From Trichodesmium sp050015995 (GTDB lineage: Bacteria; Cyanobacteriota; Cyanobacteriia; Cyanobacteriales; Microcoleaceae): 64,000 nt of DNA. Both the position numbers and the translations under genes were made by a program. The stretch's first letter is position 1, and the number at the start of each line of letters is the position of its first letter. Under the pieces are notes generated by a model, which was not told the DNA's origin, searched no databases, and was given only the letters and a program-made list of their open reading frames with translations. Below, piece after piece: positions 26,570 through 35,775 of the stretch. The DNA lies in assembly GCF_050015995.1 (NCBI RefSeq), contig NZ_JBNHEP010000273.1, forward strand, positions 10,775 through 74,774, read 5' to 3'.

Positions 26570-26735
26570 GACAAAAATTTGGCTCAATTGATAGCGAGAT
26601 TGACTGAAACTTAGAGATAATAAAATGGTATTGTCTAATAGCCTGTAATTTGCTAGTGTACTTAAAGTCTGAATATATGTTAACTCAATCAGCTAAATTA
26701 ACAGACATCTAAGATCAAGTCCAATGGAGGGATTA

Positions 26736-27137
26736 ATGGTTACATTAGAAGATGCCAGAAGAGTAATTAGTGCCGCCGAAAAAAAAGCACTCGAAATTGG
26801 TCAACCAATGAATATAGCAGTAGTGGATGGGGGAGGAAATCTGGTAGCCCATGTACGAATGGATGGAGCCTGGATCGGAAGTATCGATATCTCCATTAAA
26901 AAAGCGTATACTTCGCGGGCGTTCAATCTGGCCACTAAAGATTTAGCCGAACAGAGTCAATCAGGAGGACAATTTTTTGGGATTCATGCCTCTAACAATG
27001 GCAAAATCATGATTTTTGCTGGGGGAATACCCCTTTACAGTGAGGGACAAGTAGTGGGGGCAATTGGAGTTAGTGGGGGGTCGGGAGAGCAAGACCATGC
27101 CGTAGCCGAAGCTGGAGCCGCCTATTTTAATTCTTGA
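26736..27137 (+). CDS. GlcG/HbpS-like heme-binding family protein
   Basis: This 133-residue protein has the family pattern: LEDARRVISAAEKKA, MNIAVVDGGGNLVAHVRMDGA, SIDISIKKAYTSRAF, then GGIPLYSEGQVVGAIGVSGGS and DHAVAEAGA. HbpS binds heme and GlcG lies in glycolate operons; the role here is not clear. I use ATG 26736, because GGAGGG at 26726-26731 is its ribosome site, although it overlaps an upstream in-frame ATG at 26724. Both flanks carry mobile-type repeats, so operon partners are absent. Confidence 0.88.
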   Translation: MVTLEDARRVISAAEKKALEIGQPMNIAVVDGGGNLVAHVRMDGAWIGSIDISIKKAYTSRAFNLATKDLAEQSQSGGQFFGIHASNNGKIMIFAGGIPLYSEGQVVGAIGVSGGSGEQDHAVAEAGAAYFNS

Positions 27138-27188
27138 AAACATCATTTGAGATGGATAAGGTAAGATCAGGCTTGGGAGTTGTCTATT

Positions 27189-27300
27189 TAGGACTTGCTG
27201 ATTAAATATCGCGCGCATTGACTGATATTGGTTGTAGCCTTTTTAGGTCTTGAAAAAGTACAAGGTTTTCATTGTAGACAGCTCAAAAAGGAGCGGATTT
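27189..27300. repeat. Partial relative of the 23931 MITE
   Basis: AGGACTTGCTGATTAAAT and, further on, CTTGAAAAAGTACAAG and CTCAAAAAGGAGC match, in the opposite orientation, the right half of the MITE at 23931-24158. The other end is missing. Confidence 0.65.
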
Positions 27301-27310
27301 TGGACTGATT

Positions 27311-27517
27311 ATGGTAGAACAATCTTGGGATAATTCTTCTTTATGGGAAAATGATCCTATTGCTATTGTGGAAGGTTATGAGTCTTCACAATTAACTCCG
27401 ATAGAAAGAGATTTTCTTTTTTACCGACAAGTGACTCTTGTTTGGCTGAAGCTCACTTATAACAAAGCTTTCAGGAAATGTGGCATAATTTTACACGAAT
27501 TTTGCCCCGACCCGTAG
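27311..27517 (+). CDS. Short hypothetical protein
   Basis: A 68-residue frame with no family I recognise (SQLTPIERDFLFYRQVTLVW in the middle). It ends shortly before the Ohr gene, and the sequence between keeps an open frame into that gene, so it may be part of a broken larger gene. Low confidence that it is expressed. Confidence 0.3.
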   Translation: MVEQSWDNSSLWENDPIAIVEGYESSQLTPIERDFLFYRQVTLVWLKLTYNKAFRKCGIILHEFCPDP

Positions 27518-27618
27518 TATTATGGTACTTGAAGTATTGTTGGGAAAAGCGAAGAATTATGAACCCTGATACAGAGAAACTGATGCAACAATTAGAACAG
27601 CCATACGAAGGGGCTGAA

Positions 27619-28053
27619 ATGAAGTCTTTGTATACGGCTGTGGTAACAGTAACACCGGGGCAAGAAGAACACGCCCGGATGTCAGGTCATGCGGAAAGTG
27701 AGGATGGATTATTAGCCGTAGAACTGGCGATGCCTGAAGAGCTTGGTGGTCGGGGTCAAGGAACCAATCCAGAACAACTGTTTGCTGCTGGATACGCCGC
27801 CTGTTTTCATGGAGCACTGGCTTTGGTTGCCAGAAAGATGCGGGTCGATGCGTCTAAGGCCACGGTGACGGCACAGGTCACTCTTGGCAGAGATCCAGCA
27901 GATGGTGGATATAAGCTTGCTACTGAGTTAAAAGTGGAAATGCCAAACTCAGAGCGTGAAACATCGGAGCAGGTCGTTGCTCAAGCCCATCAACTCTGTC
28001 CGTACTCAAAAGCGATTGCTGGTAATATTGACGTGAAAGTGGCGGTAGTTTAA
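27619..28053 (+). CDS. ohr: Organic hydroperoxide resistance protein (Ohr, OsmC family)
   Basis: Ohr reduces organic and fatty-acid hydroperoxides with two cysteines, recycled by lipoylated proteins. The peroxidatic Cys62 (AAGYAACFHGAL) and resolving Cys127 (AHQLCPYSKA) are both present, as are Arg20 and the GTNPEQLF motif. I choose ATG 27619 (MKSLYTAVVTV): it matches the family N-terminus, gives a normal 144 residues, and has AAGGGG six bases upstream. Longer starts at 27559 or 27478 add residues without homologues. A rho-independent terminator follows directly. No OhrR-type MarR regulator is adjacent. Confidence 0.93.
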   Translation: MKSLYTAVVTVTPGQEEHARMSGHAESEDGLLAVELAMPEELGGRGQGTNPEQLFAAGYAACFHGALALVARKMRVDASKATVTAQVTLGRDPADGGYKLATELKVEMPNSERETSEQVVAQAHQLCPYSKAIAGNIDVKVAVV

Positions 28054-28057
28054 TTGT

Positions 28058-28083
28058 ATAGCCCTGATCGGGCTATGTTTTTT
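28058..28083 (+). terminator. Rho-independent terminator of ohr
   Basis: ATAGCCC and GGGCTAT pair around a 5-base loop (TGATC), followed by GTTTTTT. It starts five bases behind the ohr stop codon. Confidence 0.88.
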
Positions 28084-28273
28084 CGGTAGTGCGTCAAGGA
28101 AGTGTGGGGAGGGTGGGAAGTAGAAGGAGTAAGGCGATCGCTTGAAATTGGGACATTTCTCTAGAACAAATAACAGCTAGAAAAGATATAGGAGCATTGA
28201 CTGAATCAAAGAATAACGATATTATACGATATAATATGTTAAAAAGCATACTATTTTAAGTAAGCCACCAACG

Positions 28274-28492
28274 ATGACGCACCAAGAATGCCCTGCATGC
28301 AATCAAATCTTTGAACTTCATTACATTTCTGTGCCCCATATTGTGCCGACACTGAATCTAGATCCCGACGAGATCGACTACTACGAAGCCACCATAACCC
28401 ACACCTGTCCTCACTGCCAAGCGCGTTTGAGTATTCACGCTGTGGATTATGTGGACCCTCCCCGTCGGGTTGTGACCGTCACCGCCATGTGA
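28274..28492 (+). CDS. Small zinc-ribbon-like protein
   Basis: The 72 residues hold two CxxC knuckles (CPACN at 7-11 and CPHCQ about 45 residues later), which could bind one zinc ion or cluster. The part between is acidic (LDPDEIDYYEATITHTC). No family recognised. An AT-rich imperfect palindrome (ATTATACGATATAAT) lies about 45 bases upstream and could be a promoter or operator. The region behind, 28493-28692, contains a TTTCAGGGA/TCCCTGAAA inverted repeat and no gene I can support. Confidence 0.6.
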   Translation: MTHQECPACNQIFELHYISVPHIVPTLNLDPDEIDYYEATITHTCPHCQARLSIHAVDYVDPPRRVVTVTAM

Positions 28493-28692
28493 TAGAGTAA
28501 GTCACCTTTACATATATATAGCTCGTGATGGGTTTCAGGGAGGCCATTGCTGAAAGGTTTACAAAAACTGCGTTTCACATATCCGTGATATCCTCGCTCA
28601 GAATGCTTCTGCTTCAAGGGATTCGGAGCTTTTGCCACCTCATAGGTCCCTGAAACGCCTATAGAGCCTTATGGGTTAGACCGTCTTTCTCC

Positions 28693-29961
28693 TCAGACAC
28701 TGTTAAGCTGCTGCTTCAGCTTCTGGCAGTCTACTCCGCACTCTTGTAGGACGTGCATGGCCAAACCGCCACCTGTCTCACCACCCATCTCACTTTCTCG
28801 CAAAAGACCGAGTAACAGATGTTGGGGGGTTATCCGAGCGTGACCTTGCTGTTTTGCCTGTTCAGTCGCTAGCTCCATGACACGGTGGGCACGGGGTGTA
28901 AAGGGAATTTCTGGGGGGATTTTTGTATCAGAGGAAATTTTTGGTAATTTAACGGTATATTTAGCTGACAATTTTCGGATGAGATTTTTCATATGAGAGG
29001 AAATTTTTGTGTCAGAAACCTTGTGTTTAGCTAACAACTTTCGGATGAGATTTTGGGCAATAACGAAATCCACTCCCTGGTTGTTCAGGGCTTGTGCTGC
29101 TGAGGATGTTTCGACAGCCAGCAGCCCTAAAAGTAGCCCTTCTGTACCGAAGAAGTTGAGGTGTAGCTCCTGCATACATTCCTGACCTTGAATCAACACT
29201 TCACGGCTTTCCGGAGTCAAGGGATCCAACGAAAACTCTACCATGTCTTCCCGCACTGACAGTATCGCCATCGCCTTGAGAATATAGTCAAATGTGGGGG
29301 CATCTAAGGTACCCAAGGAAGCAACTTCAGCTCCCTCTTTCTGATAGACCTGCATAAGCGCTTCATAGAGTTGCAGATCACCACCCACTAATCCATAGAG
29401 GCCGTTACGAAACTGAAATGCCATGAGCCGCACCTCTGGATCATTGAAATCACGACCTTGGGCCATGTGCGATCGCGCCTGATCTAATAGCCACTTGGTT
29501 TGCCCCTCATTGCTCCCCTTCAATCGAGCTTCGAGCAAATCATGTTGTTCTTGGGTCAAATATTGTTGAGTCATGGTAAGGTTCTCCATTATCTGTAAGA
29601 GATCGTCAACCGCAATAGTTTGAGAGGTTTGGAGTTGTTGGGCTAGGGTACTGAGCTTGGTAAAGAGCGACTGCGATACAACTATCTGCTCTTGGAGTCG
29701 CGCCAAATGCAGATTGATTACATTTGGTAGGGAAAAGGCAGGATTCTCTAGACACTCGCGAATTTCTTTGAGGGCAAAACCCAACTGCCTCAACGACAAA
29801 ATGTGCTGGAGTCGTGCAATGTCTGCTTCGCTATACAGTCGATACTCTGCTTCTGTACGGTGCGAGGGCACCAGCAAACCAATTTCGTCGTAGTACCTTA
29901 AAGTCCGAATGGATAGTCCGGTTTGTTTTGCCAACTCCCCGATTTGTAATAACTTTGGCAT
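28693..29961 (-). CDS. MerR-type regulator fused to Clp_N repeat domain
   Basis: Residues 1-75 are a MerR winged helix (LLQIGELAKQTGLSIRTLRY, YDEIGLLVPS, EYRLYSEADIARLQHIL) with a coiled coil to about 130. Residues 155-330 resemble the TipAS/MerR effector region. The C-terminal 80 residues carry FTPRAHRVMELATEQAKQQG and ARITPQHLLLGLLRE, the Clp repeat used by ClpA/B/C to recruit substrates or adaptors. An internal repeat (NLIRKLLAKHKV, NLIRKLSAKYTV) marks the linker. A metal-type MerR is unlikely, since no cysteine pair is present. The divergent region upstream holds TGCCTC/GAGGCA inverted segments (about 29968-30045), which could be its operator. Confidence 0.82.
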   Translation of the reverse strand: MPKLLQIGELAKQTGLSIRTLRYYDEIGLLVPSHRTEAEYRLYSEADIARLQHILSLRQLGFALKEIRECLENPAFSLPNVINLHLARLQEQIVVSQSLFTKLSTLAQQLQTSQTIAVDDLLQIMENLTMTQQYLTQEQHDLLEARLKGSNEGQTKWLLDQARSHMAQGRDFNDPEVRLMAFQFRNGLYGLVGGDLQLYEALMQVYQKEGAEVASLGTLDAPTFDYILKAMAILSVREDMVEFSLDPLTPESREVLIQGQECMQELHLNFFGTEGLLLGLLAVETSSAAQALNNQGVDFVIAQNLIRKLLAKHKVSDTKISSHMKNLIRKLSAKYTVKLPKISSDTKIPPEIPFTPRAHRVMELATEQAKQQGHARITPQHLLLGLLRESEMGGETGGGLAMHVLQECGVDCQKLKQQLNSV

Positions 29962-30187
29962 AGGTTGCCTCGACTCAAATTTCCCAGGAAATTACGGTTG
30001 ATGACTAAATGCTAAAGGATGACGTAACGTGAGACTCAAGAGGCAGATTATAAAGATTTTCTGAATTTCAATTGCTACTATATGTAGCAATCCCATCACT
30101 CAATCTATCTACTTATTTATTTACAATTGTGTCAGGTTCAGGCCATCACCATAAACGACTTTTAGGCCAAATGTTTTTTTTTGACCT

Positions 30188-31837
30188 TTAATTAATTAAT
30201 AATCCGCCCCAAGCAAGAAATAAAGAAAAAACGATCGCCGCGATCGCCTGTCTGCTTAACAGCAATAAGGCAAATCGAAGAGACTGTTCTCGTGCAATAG
30301 TTAACAGAGTAACTAAACAAGGTAGCAATACTCCTGCTAGATACACCCCAGTCAAAACCTGCAATGGAGTTAACATAGCCAAGGTTTCTGGTTCGGCAAA
30401 TAATAGCAGTCCATCTTTGCGAATAGAAGCTAAAATAATAGGCAATGAGGCTTCAGGGGGTAAATTAAACCATCCCATTAAAGGGTTAATAATATTGGCT
30501 AAAGCTGGAATAATTCCTAACCAATTCAACACAGAAGCAATAACGGTAATAACTAAAAAGATGGGAATTGCATTGAACAAAAATTGATTAATAGTTGACT
30601 TAGCTTCCCGCCAAATTACTAACAAATGAGGAAATTCTAAAAATGCTCTTCCTTCGATTAATAGGGGATTCTGATTCGATTTAGCTGTAGGGGAAGAAAT
30701 CATGTAGGTATATATCAAGGTGGTTGCGGTTAGATACAGCAGGTAAGGAATTATCAAGTAAGGTAACGAAGCCGCACTAAACACCCCTAAAGTTGCCCCC
30801 AACTGATAAGAACAAGCGGAACCAAAAGCGATCGCCGAAATACAAGTTCCCCTAGAACAACTAGAACAAGCACGGGTACTAATCACCGCAGGAACATTGC
30901 ACCCCATACCCATAATTACTCGCACTAAATCCCGTCCCGACAACCCAAACGGACGGAGTAAAGGATTGAGAGTAATGGTAATTCGTTCTATTAACCCACT
31001 AGCTTTATATGCGCCCAAGAATAGGGCATAGAGAATTACTGTAGGCATCGCCCAAATAAACAGCAACGGACTCATAGTTATCAGTCCATACTGACCTATC
31101 AGTATTTCTCTTAACCAGATTGGGAGTTGGGATAAAGGTTGAATAATGGGAGATATCGCACTTTGAACTATAGGATCTGCTAAAGTCGCAAAGGAGTTAG
31201 CACCCCAGACAGCAATAATGGCAGGAATAAGTAATAGGGCGATCGCCAATAACCAACCTAGTCGAGGATGTTCTAACAGTGTCGGGTGTGGTTCAATATA
31301 CCAGCCAGCCCTTGTAGGAATCCATTGCGCGGGAAAAGGATGAGGTTCTTGCAGAGAAGCCAAAATATAGTCTTTTTGTTCTATTGTGAGGTGGCGAGCA
31401 TCTACAGTGACAATGCTCAGGTTAGAAGTTTCTGTCCATTCCCGAAGCACTTGTTGAGTATGAACCGTCGATAATACCTTATCCCAGAAAGTAATCGCCA
31501 CAATGCCCCTTTTATCTGCTACTAAAGGCAGTAGATCTGCTAAATCTCGATCTACGTCGGTTGCCTTGACTATCAATAGTACGGTGTCATTTTCTTCTAG
31601 CTCTCTTAAAGCTTTCTTAGTAGTTACGCTGTCGGAACGATAGAGAATTCCAGGAGTATCGATAAAGGTACAGGCTTCAGATTGATAAGTATCACAAGTC
31701 ACTGTAGAACCGCGAAAATTGGCACTATAGGGAGTCTGTCCTGTAAGAGCTGCAATCAGTTGGGATTTGCCCGTACTCTCTTTACCAATAACCACAATAC
31801 AACCGCGCTCTAATTTTGAGGGCGTAAAAATATTCAT
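30188..31837 (-). CDS. FeoB-like GTPase/membrane transporter
   Basis: A short N-terminal G domain (P-loop GKESTGKS at 18-25, G3 DTPG near 60, but TFWDKV where NKxD is usual) is followed by a FeoB-type core of about eight helices with Gate motif GMGCNVPAVISTRACSSCSRG and a second cysteine motif GSACSYQLGATL. True FeoB has CSARLP there. The protein is short (549 against about 750) and has no FeoA. It may carry Fe2+ or, given the Zur-like box upstream of the operon, Zn2+. I choose ATG 31837, eight bases after the upstream gene's stop codon; a TTG at 31858 would overlap that gene. Second gene of a two-gene operon. Confidence 0.75.
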   Translation of the reverse strand: MNIFTPSKLERGCIVVIGKESTGKSQLIAALTGQTPYSANFRGSTVTCDTYQSEACTFIDTPGILYRSDSVTTKKALRELEENDTVLLIVKATDVDRDLADLLPLVADKRGIVAITFWDKVLSTVHTQQVLREWTETSNLSIVTVDARHLTIEQKDYILASLQEPHPFPAQWIPTRAGWYIEPHPTLLEHPRLGWLLAIALLLIPAIIAVWGANSFATLADPIVQSAISPIIQPLSQLPIWLREILIGQYGLITMSPLLFIWAMPTVILYALFLGAYKASGLIERITITLNPLLRPFGLSGRDLVRVIMGMGCNVPAVISTRACSSCSRGTCISAIAFGSACSYQLGATLGVFSAASLPYLIIPYLLYLTATTLIYTYMISSPTAKSNQNPLLIEGRAFLEFPHLLVIWREAKSTINQFLFNAIPIFLVITVIASVLNWLGIIPALANIINPLMGWFNLPPEASLPIILASIRKDGLLLFAEPETLAMLTPLQVLTGVYLAGVLLPCLVTLLTIAREQSLRFALLLLSRQAIAAIVFSLFLAWGGLLIN

Positions 31838-31845
31838 CTTATTTT

Positions 31846-32967
31846 TCAACAAACACAATCGTCATTACAGCAAGAAAGGTCATCTAAGAACAAACCTTGT
31901 TGGCGATAGACTTCCAATGGAGTAGGATCGATTCCCAGACGTTGAGCGAGCGCATTTCCTACCACAGCAAATCGCTGCCTAAATTTATAAATGAAACAAA
32001 AAATGAGATTGCCGTGACGCACTGAAGGACCGACGACAAATAATCCTGGAGTTAGGGTAGACTCATCTTCTTGAGTCAGGGCTGCATAGCCATTTGACCA
32101 GTCAAATAGAGGTGCGATTTGTTCTAAACTGCTATTAAACCCCGTACAGAGAATTGGCGGTGTAGAACTAAACCACTGTTCATACTCGCTCTCCAGCACA
32201 TATCCTTCTTTTTCTGCTTTGACTGCTTCAATCTGTTTGTCTCCAATTAGTTCGATCCTACCCATAGAATAAGCTACTTCTAAACGTTTTAGACTATAAG
32301 GAGACAGAGAAACACTAGGATCTGAGTCTAAGTTTAACCAGCTACTCTGGCGATCAATTAACTTTACTTTTTTCCCTAATGCTGCCAAAACTGACGCTGC
32401 ATCTACACCGCTTTCATAGCCTCCGACAACTACAAATTCGTCCCCCTCAAGGTCTCTCCAAGAACGTATTTTGGAATTATGAATACACAATTCTGCCCCT
32501 GGAAAAGGATTAAGATTGGGATATTGATACTCTCCTGCTGCCCAAATAACAAACTGTGTTCGCAACTCGCCTTTAGAAGTTTCCAAGACAAAGCCTTGCC
32601 CTTGAGGTAAAGGTGCAAGAGTTTTCACATTTGTCTCTGTTTTTACAGGCAGTTGAAAATGGTCTGCCACAGTCTCTAGATACAAAGCATATTCTTTTCC
32701 CGAAAGATGTTCTTTTCTAAAACTGAGGGCAGGAGAAGTATTTAAAACTACTGCGTTGAGATCCAGCAATCCAAAACCATGACTGGGAAATGAAGGCGTA
32801 ATGAATCCCATTTCTTCTGGCCAAAGGCTAAAAGAAGCCCCTATTTGATGTCGTTCTAAAATGACAAAATTTTCAATTCCTAAATCTTTTAAGACTACGC
32901 CACAGCCAATTCCAGCAGCCCCAGCCCCAACAATTATAACTTCAAAGCGATCGTTAGTTTTGTTCAC
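31846..32967 (-). CDS. FAD-dependent oxidoreductase with C-terminal Cys cluster
   Basis: Two Rossmann motifs are visible: GAGAAGIGCG (FAD, residues 14-23) and VVVGGYESGVDAA (NAD(P)H, about 190). The order fits a flavin monooxygenase/thioredoxin-reductase-like fold, 373 residues. The tail ends in CCNDDCVC, a likely metal or redox site not found in ordinary members. The start codon is GTG 32967. It is first in an operon with the FeoB-like gene, and a Zur/Fur-type box stands about 30 bases upstream. A role in reducing or handing over a metal for import is an inference. Confidence 0.78.
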   Translation of the reverse strand: MNKTNDRFEVIIVGAGAAGIGCGVVLKDLGIENFVILERHQIGASFSLWPEEMGFITPSFPSHGFGLLDLNAVVLNTSPALSFRKEHLSGKEYALYLETVADHFQLPVKTETNVKTLAPLPQGQGFVLETSKGELRTQFVIWAAGEYQYPNLNPFPGAELCIHNSKIRSWRDLEGDEFVVVGGYESGVDAASVLAALGKKVKLIDRQSSWLNLDSDPSVSLSPYSLKRLEVAYSMGRIELIGDKQIEAVKAEKEGYVLESEYEQWFSSTPPILCTGFNSSLEQIAPLFDWSNGYAALTQEDESTLTPGLFVVGPSVRHGNLIFCFIYKFRQRFAVVGNALAQRLGIDPTPLEVYRQQGLFLDDLSCCNDDCVC

Positions 32968-32995
32968 CAGCAGACAATCTCGAATAGATACTTTA

Positions 32996-33010
32996 TGATC
33001 ATAATAATCA
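32996..33010 (-). promoter_or_regulatory. Zur/Fur-like box
   Basis: TGATCATAATAATCA fits the Zur consensus TGATAATNATTATCA at 13 of 15 positions and overlaps a near-Fur sequence, GATCATAATAATCATT. It lies 29 bases before the GTG of the flavoprotein gene. Low metal should derepress the operon. Confidence 0.65.
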
Positions 33011-33206
33011 TTCTATAAAAAAAAAGCTATCTTTCTAACAAAAAATATTGGAGAGGCAGTGGTAAACCATGATTGATATCCTCCCATCACTACACTCCTT
33101 ACGTTGCTATAGGGCGTTGCGAGAGCAAATGGACAAAAAACAACGCGCTCTCGTATAATTAGAATAATCATATCTATTACTCCAGAACTGAACTAAGCGT
33201 ATAAAA
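33011..33206. other. Spacer with stem-loop
   Basis: CGAGAGC near 33120 and GCTCTCG near 33150 can pair, and ATATCCTCCCATC near 33080 resembles the ends of the TnpB-type relics elsewhere. No gene seen. Confidence 0.35.
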
Positions 33207-33425
33207 TGATAAAATTATAGTTGATTCGCAGGAAAATTATAATGTTTGGAGTAATGCTGAAAAAGCAACATCTCGTTCTCGTCTGTGGCAATTTTTGTTA
33301 ATTACTATTGGCAGTGCTAGTAGTATGATTTATCCTCACGTTCTCTTAGTAGGTTTTGTCGCTATTAGTGGGGTGACACTTAATAGAAAATAGGCGATAA
33401 TTTCCTCAATAATAATTTGGGGTTT
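33207..33425 (+). pseudogene. Broken copy of the 7960 membrane-protein gene
   Basis: About 215 bases match 7966-8182 at roughly 90 percent identity (VDSQENYNVWS, SRLWQFLLIT, YPHVLLVGF). The start region has lost its ATG, and CAG has become TAG at 33391. Downstream similarity stops at AATAATTTGG. The intact gene is 25 kb away. Confidence 0.9.
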
Positions 33426-33516
33426 GGGAATTTCATTAAAATAGTTAAAAGTTTGCATTGTTTGATTACCTCTGTTTTCTGCGATTTTAAGGTTGGAATT
33501 TAATTTGATGGAAATG

Positions 33517-35754
33517 CTAAGACTCATTTCTTAAGAAAAGTTTTGAGTTACTTTGATCCAGAAACAAATCAAGTTCATTCTTTAATTTATCTGAAGTATG
33601 ACGAAGGTTCTTTAACTTTTCTTGTGCTTCTGAGCTGAACTTTAGATTTTTAGCTATCAAAGAATTATCTGAATCAATCCTTGTTTCAAGACTGGTAATA
33701 AATGTATTTGCTGAAAAAATATCTTGTGTGCAGAGATTTAAGAGTGTTAAACAATACTCCTTAGTAGATGCTTCATGTATAAAACGAATTGTTTCCTTTG
33801 TTCTTGCAACGTGCTTATCTATTTCTTTTACCATTACTTCTCTAGCATCTTCAATTCGAGCTATACCTTTTAAGTGGCTTCTGTAACCTAAAATACCTAA
33901 ACTAACAACTGCAACTGCTCCTGTTGCTGGGAGAGTAAGAGGATTTGCTAGCAAAATAGCGAAAGGGGTTGCTCCTGCTGCTACACCAGTTGTACCTCCT
34001 GCTGCTACTAGACCAGCTGTACCTCCTGTTGCTGCCGCACCACCTGCTGATGCTACTACCGTACCAGCTCCTACTGTTGAAGTTGCTGCTCCCCCAAAGA
34101 GTCCTACTTCAAATGCTAGGGATGCAGCACTAACTCCAAATGATCCCAGAGTTCCAACAAGAGAAGCTAATCTCTCGACAGATGTATATGCAGCATTTAC
34201 AAAATTTGTTTCATTTTCAATTTTTTCACGTATATACTTCAATATATCATCACTACTCTTCTCATCTGAGTACACTTCGGTAGATACAAAAGAAATAGAT
34301 AAATCAGGAACTTCTAATGTAGTAATTAAGCTTTCTTTGAAGATATCATTGGCTTCTTCTCTATGATAATTATAAGCACGCTGAAAATCACCATTGCTTT
34401 CTTGTAACCAGTTATTAGAAATATCCATGTTTAAATCAATCAATTTTTGAAGATCTTTCTTTTTCAAAGGATTAAGCTTCTCAACTTGTTTCTTATAGTC
34501 TGAGTCCAAACTTTCTTTGAGTAAATTTATTCTGCTGTCCAAGGTAATGAAAAAAGTCTTTAAACCTTTTTCATAATTATCTTGAAGTTTTTTCTCTAAG
34601 ACTGGCAGATTCCTTTGGAGAGAGCTTAAAGATTTCTTTGCTAAATCAAGTTGTTTATTGAGGTTTTCATATTTTATATGGTTTGCTTGATAAATATTTC
34701 GCAAGTATTGTTCTACTTGCATCAATAGAGGATAAATATTCTTACTTATATATAGTGAATATTTTGTTGGAGAGAAAAAATCTGTGCGAAGTTCAGTAAT
34801 ATTTTCTCTCAATTGCTGAATTCCTGAAGCCGGAAGAAACTTTTTGTTCTTATTCTTATCTTTTAGATACTGTGCATATCGTCCTGCTGAGACACCGATG
34901 AACTCTGACACTATGAATGGATTATCTTGAATAGATAAATATTGTTTTAGTAATCTATTGTTCTTTTCAAGAACATCAAATGGCCTATCCTTGAAATTGG
35001 GTACTTTATCTATTTGGGTGATAACAAATAAAAGTATTTTTCCATAGCTACCTGCTATCTGGTTGAGGGTCTTAAGATTAAAAAGCTCGCTCTCTGAAAG
35101 TTCTCTATCAATCGAACATGTATAGATTATACAGTCAGAGTTTCTAACATTATCTTCGACCATTTCTCTATGAGAATCATGCTCTCCGCCAAGTCCAGGT
35201 AAATCATAAATTTCCCACGAAACTCCCATTTTTTCTTGAGGAATACCAACACTTATACGATTTGCTTTTTTATCATTACCAGAATCTGTAAAAGTGCCGT
35301 AACTTCTTAGTAATTCACTTACTTCATTAGGCTTATCAAGACTATCTTCATCAGTTTTTTCGCCATAGTCAATACAAATTTTGTACTTCTGTTCAGGATG
35401 AGGGTATAATTTCAGGACACAACTTGTAGTTTGAGTACGCCCTGTTGGTATTAAACCATCATAAACTTTAAATTTTTCATCTAAGTCATCAGTTTCAATT
35501 TTAAAGCTGATATGATCAATTAAAGCATTAACCAATGTACTTTTTCCAGTGCTAAACTCTCCATATAATGCTATTTTCAGTTTGTCTCTGGAAAGTATAT
35601 CTTCTATTTTCTCTAATGAATTATTTTTAATAGAGGGTATTTCATTGAAAGATTTTTTAGCTGACTCATCTAAATTGCTTAACACATCTTTTATGAGTCC
35701 ATTATATTCTTTGATAAGACTTGATAGTTTTAGTTTTGACTGATTTTGCGACAT
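33517..35754 (-). CDS. Bacterial dynamin-like GTPase
   Basis: The G domain has GEFSTGKST (65-73), a threonine switch in TGRTQTTS, DLPGLGG (about 180) and TQID (about 240). It is followed by long coiled coils (about 345-450) and a glycine/alanine-rich hydrophobic segment (about 535-625, GTLGSFGVSAASLAFEVG), then more coiled coil. This is the layout of bacterial dynamin-like proteins, in which the hydrophobic paddle inserts into membranes for fusion or remodelling. ATG 35754 (MSQNQ) is preferred over an upstream start. It stands alone; the spacer upstream (to 36489) holds no supported gene. A defence or membrane-repair role is possible. Confidence 0.85.
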   Translation of the reverse strand: MSQNQSKLKLSSLIKEYNGLIKDVLSNLDESAKKSFNEIPSIKNNSLEKIEDILSRDKLKIALYGEFSTGKSTLVNALIDHISFKIETDDLDEKFKVYDGLIPTGRTQTTSCVLKLYPHPEQKYKICIDYGEKTDEDSLDKPNEVSELLRSYGTFTDSGNDKKANRISVGIPQEKMGVSWEIYDLPGLGGEHDSHREMVEDNVRNSDCIIYTCSIDRELSESELFNLKTLNQIAGSYGKILLFVITQIDKVPNFKDRPFDVLEKNNRLLKQYLSIQDNPFIVSEFIGVSAGRYAQYLKDKNKNKKFLPASGIQQLRENITELRTDFFSPTKYSLYISKNIYPLLMQVEQYLRNIYQANHIKYENLNKQLDLAKKSLSSLQRNLPVLEKKLQDNYEKGLKTFFITLDSRINLLKESLDSDYKKQVEKLNPLKKKDLQKLIDLNMDISNNWLQESNGDFQRAYNYHREEANDIFKESLITTLEVPDLSISFVSTEVYSDEKSSDDILKYIREKIENETNFVNAAYTSVERLASLVGTLGSFGVSAASLAFEVGLFGGAATSTVGAGTVVASAGGAAATGGTAGLVAAGGTTGVAAGATPFAILLANPLTLPATGAVAVVSLGILGYRSHLKGIARIEDAREVMVKEIDKHVARTKETIRFIHEASTKEYCLTLLNLCTQDIFSANTFITSLETRIDSDNSLIAKNLKFSSEAQEKLKNLRHTSDKLKNELDLFLDQSNSKLFLRNES

Positions 35755-35775
35755 GATAATTGTTCGTATATACAA

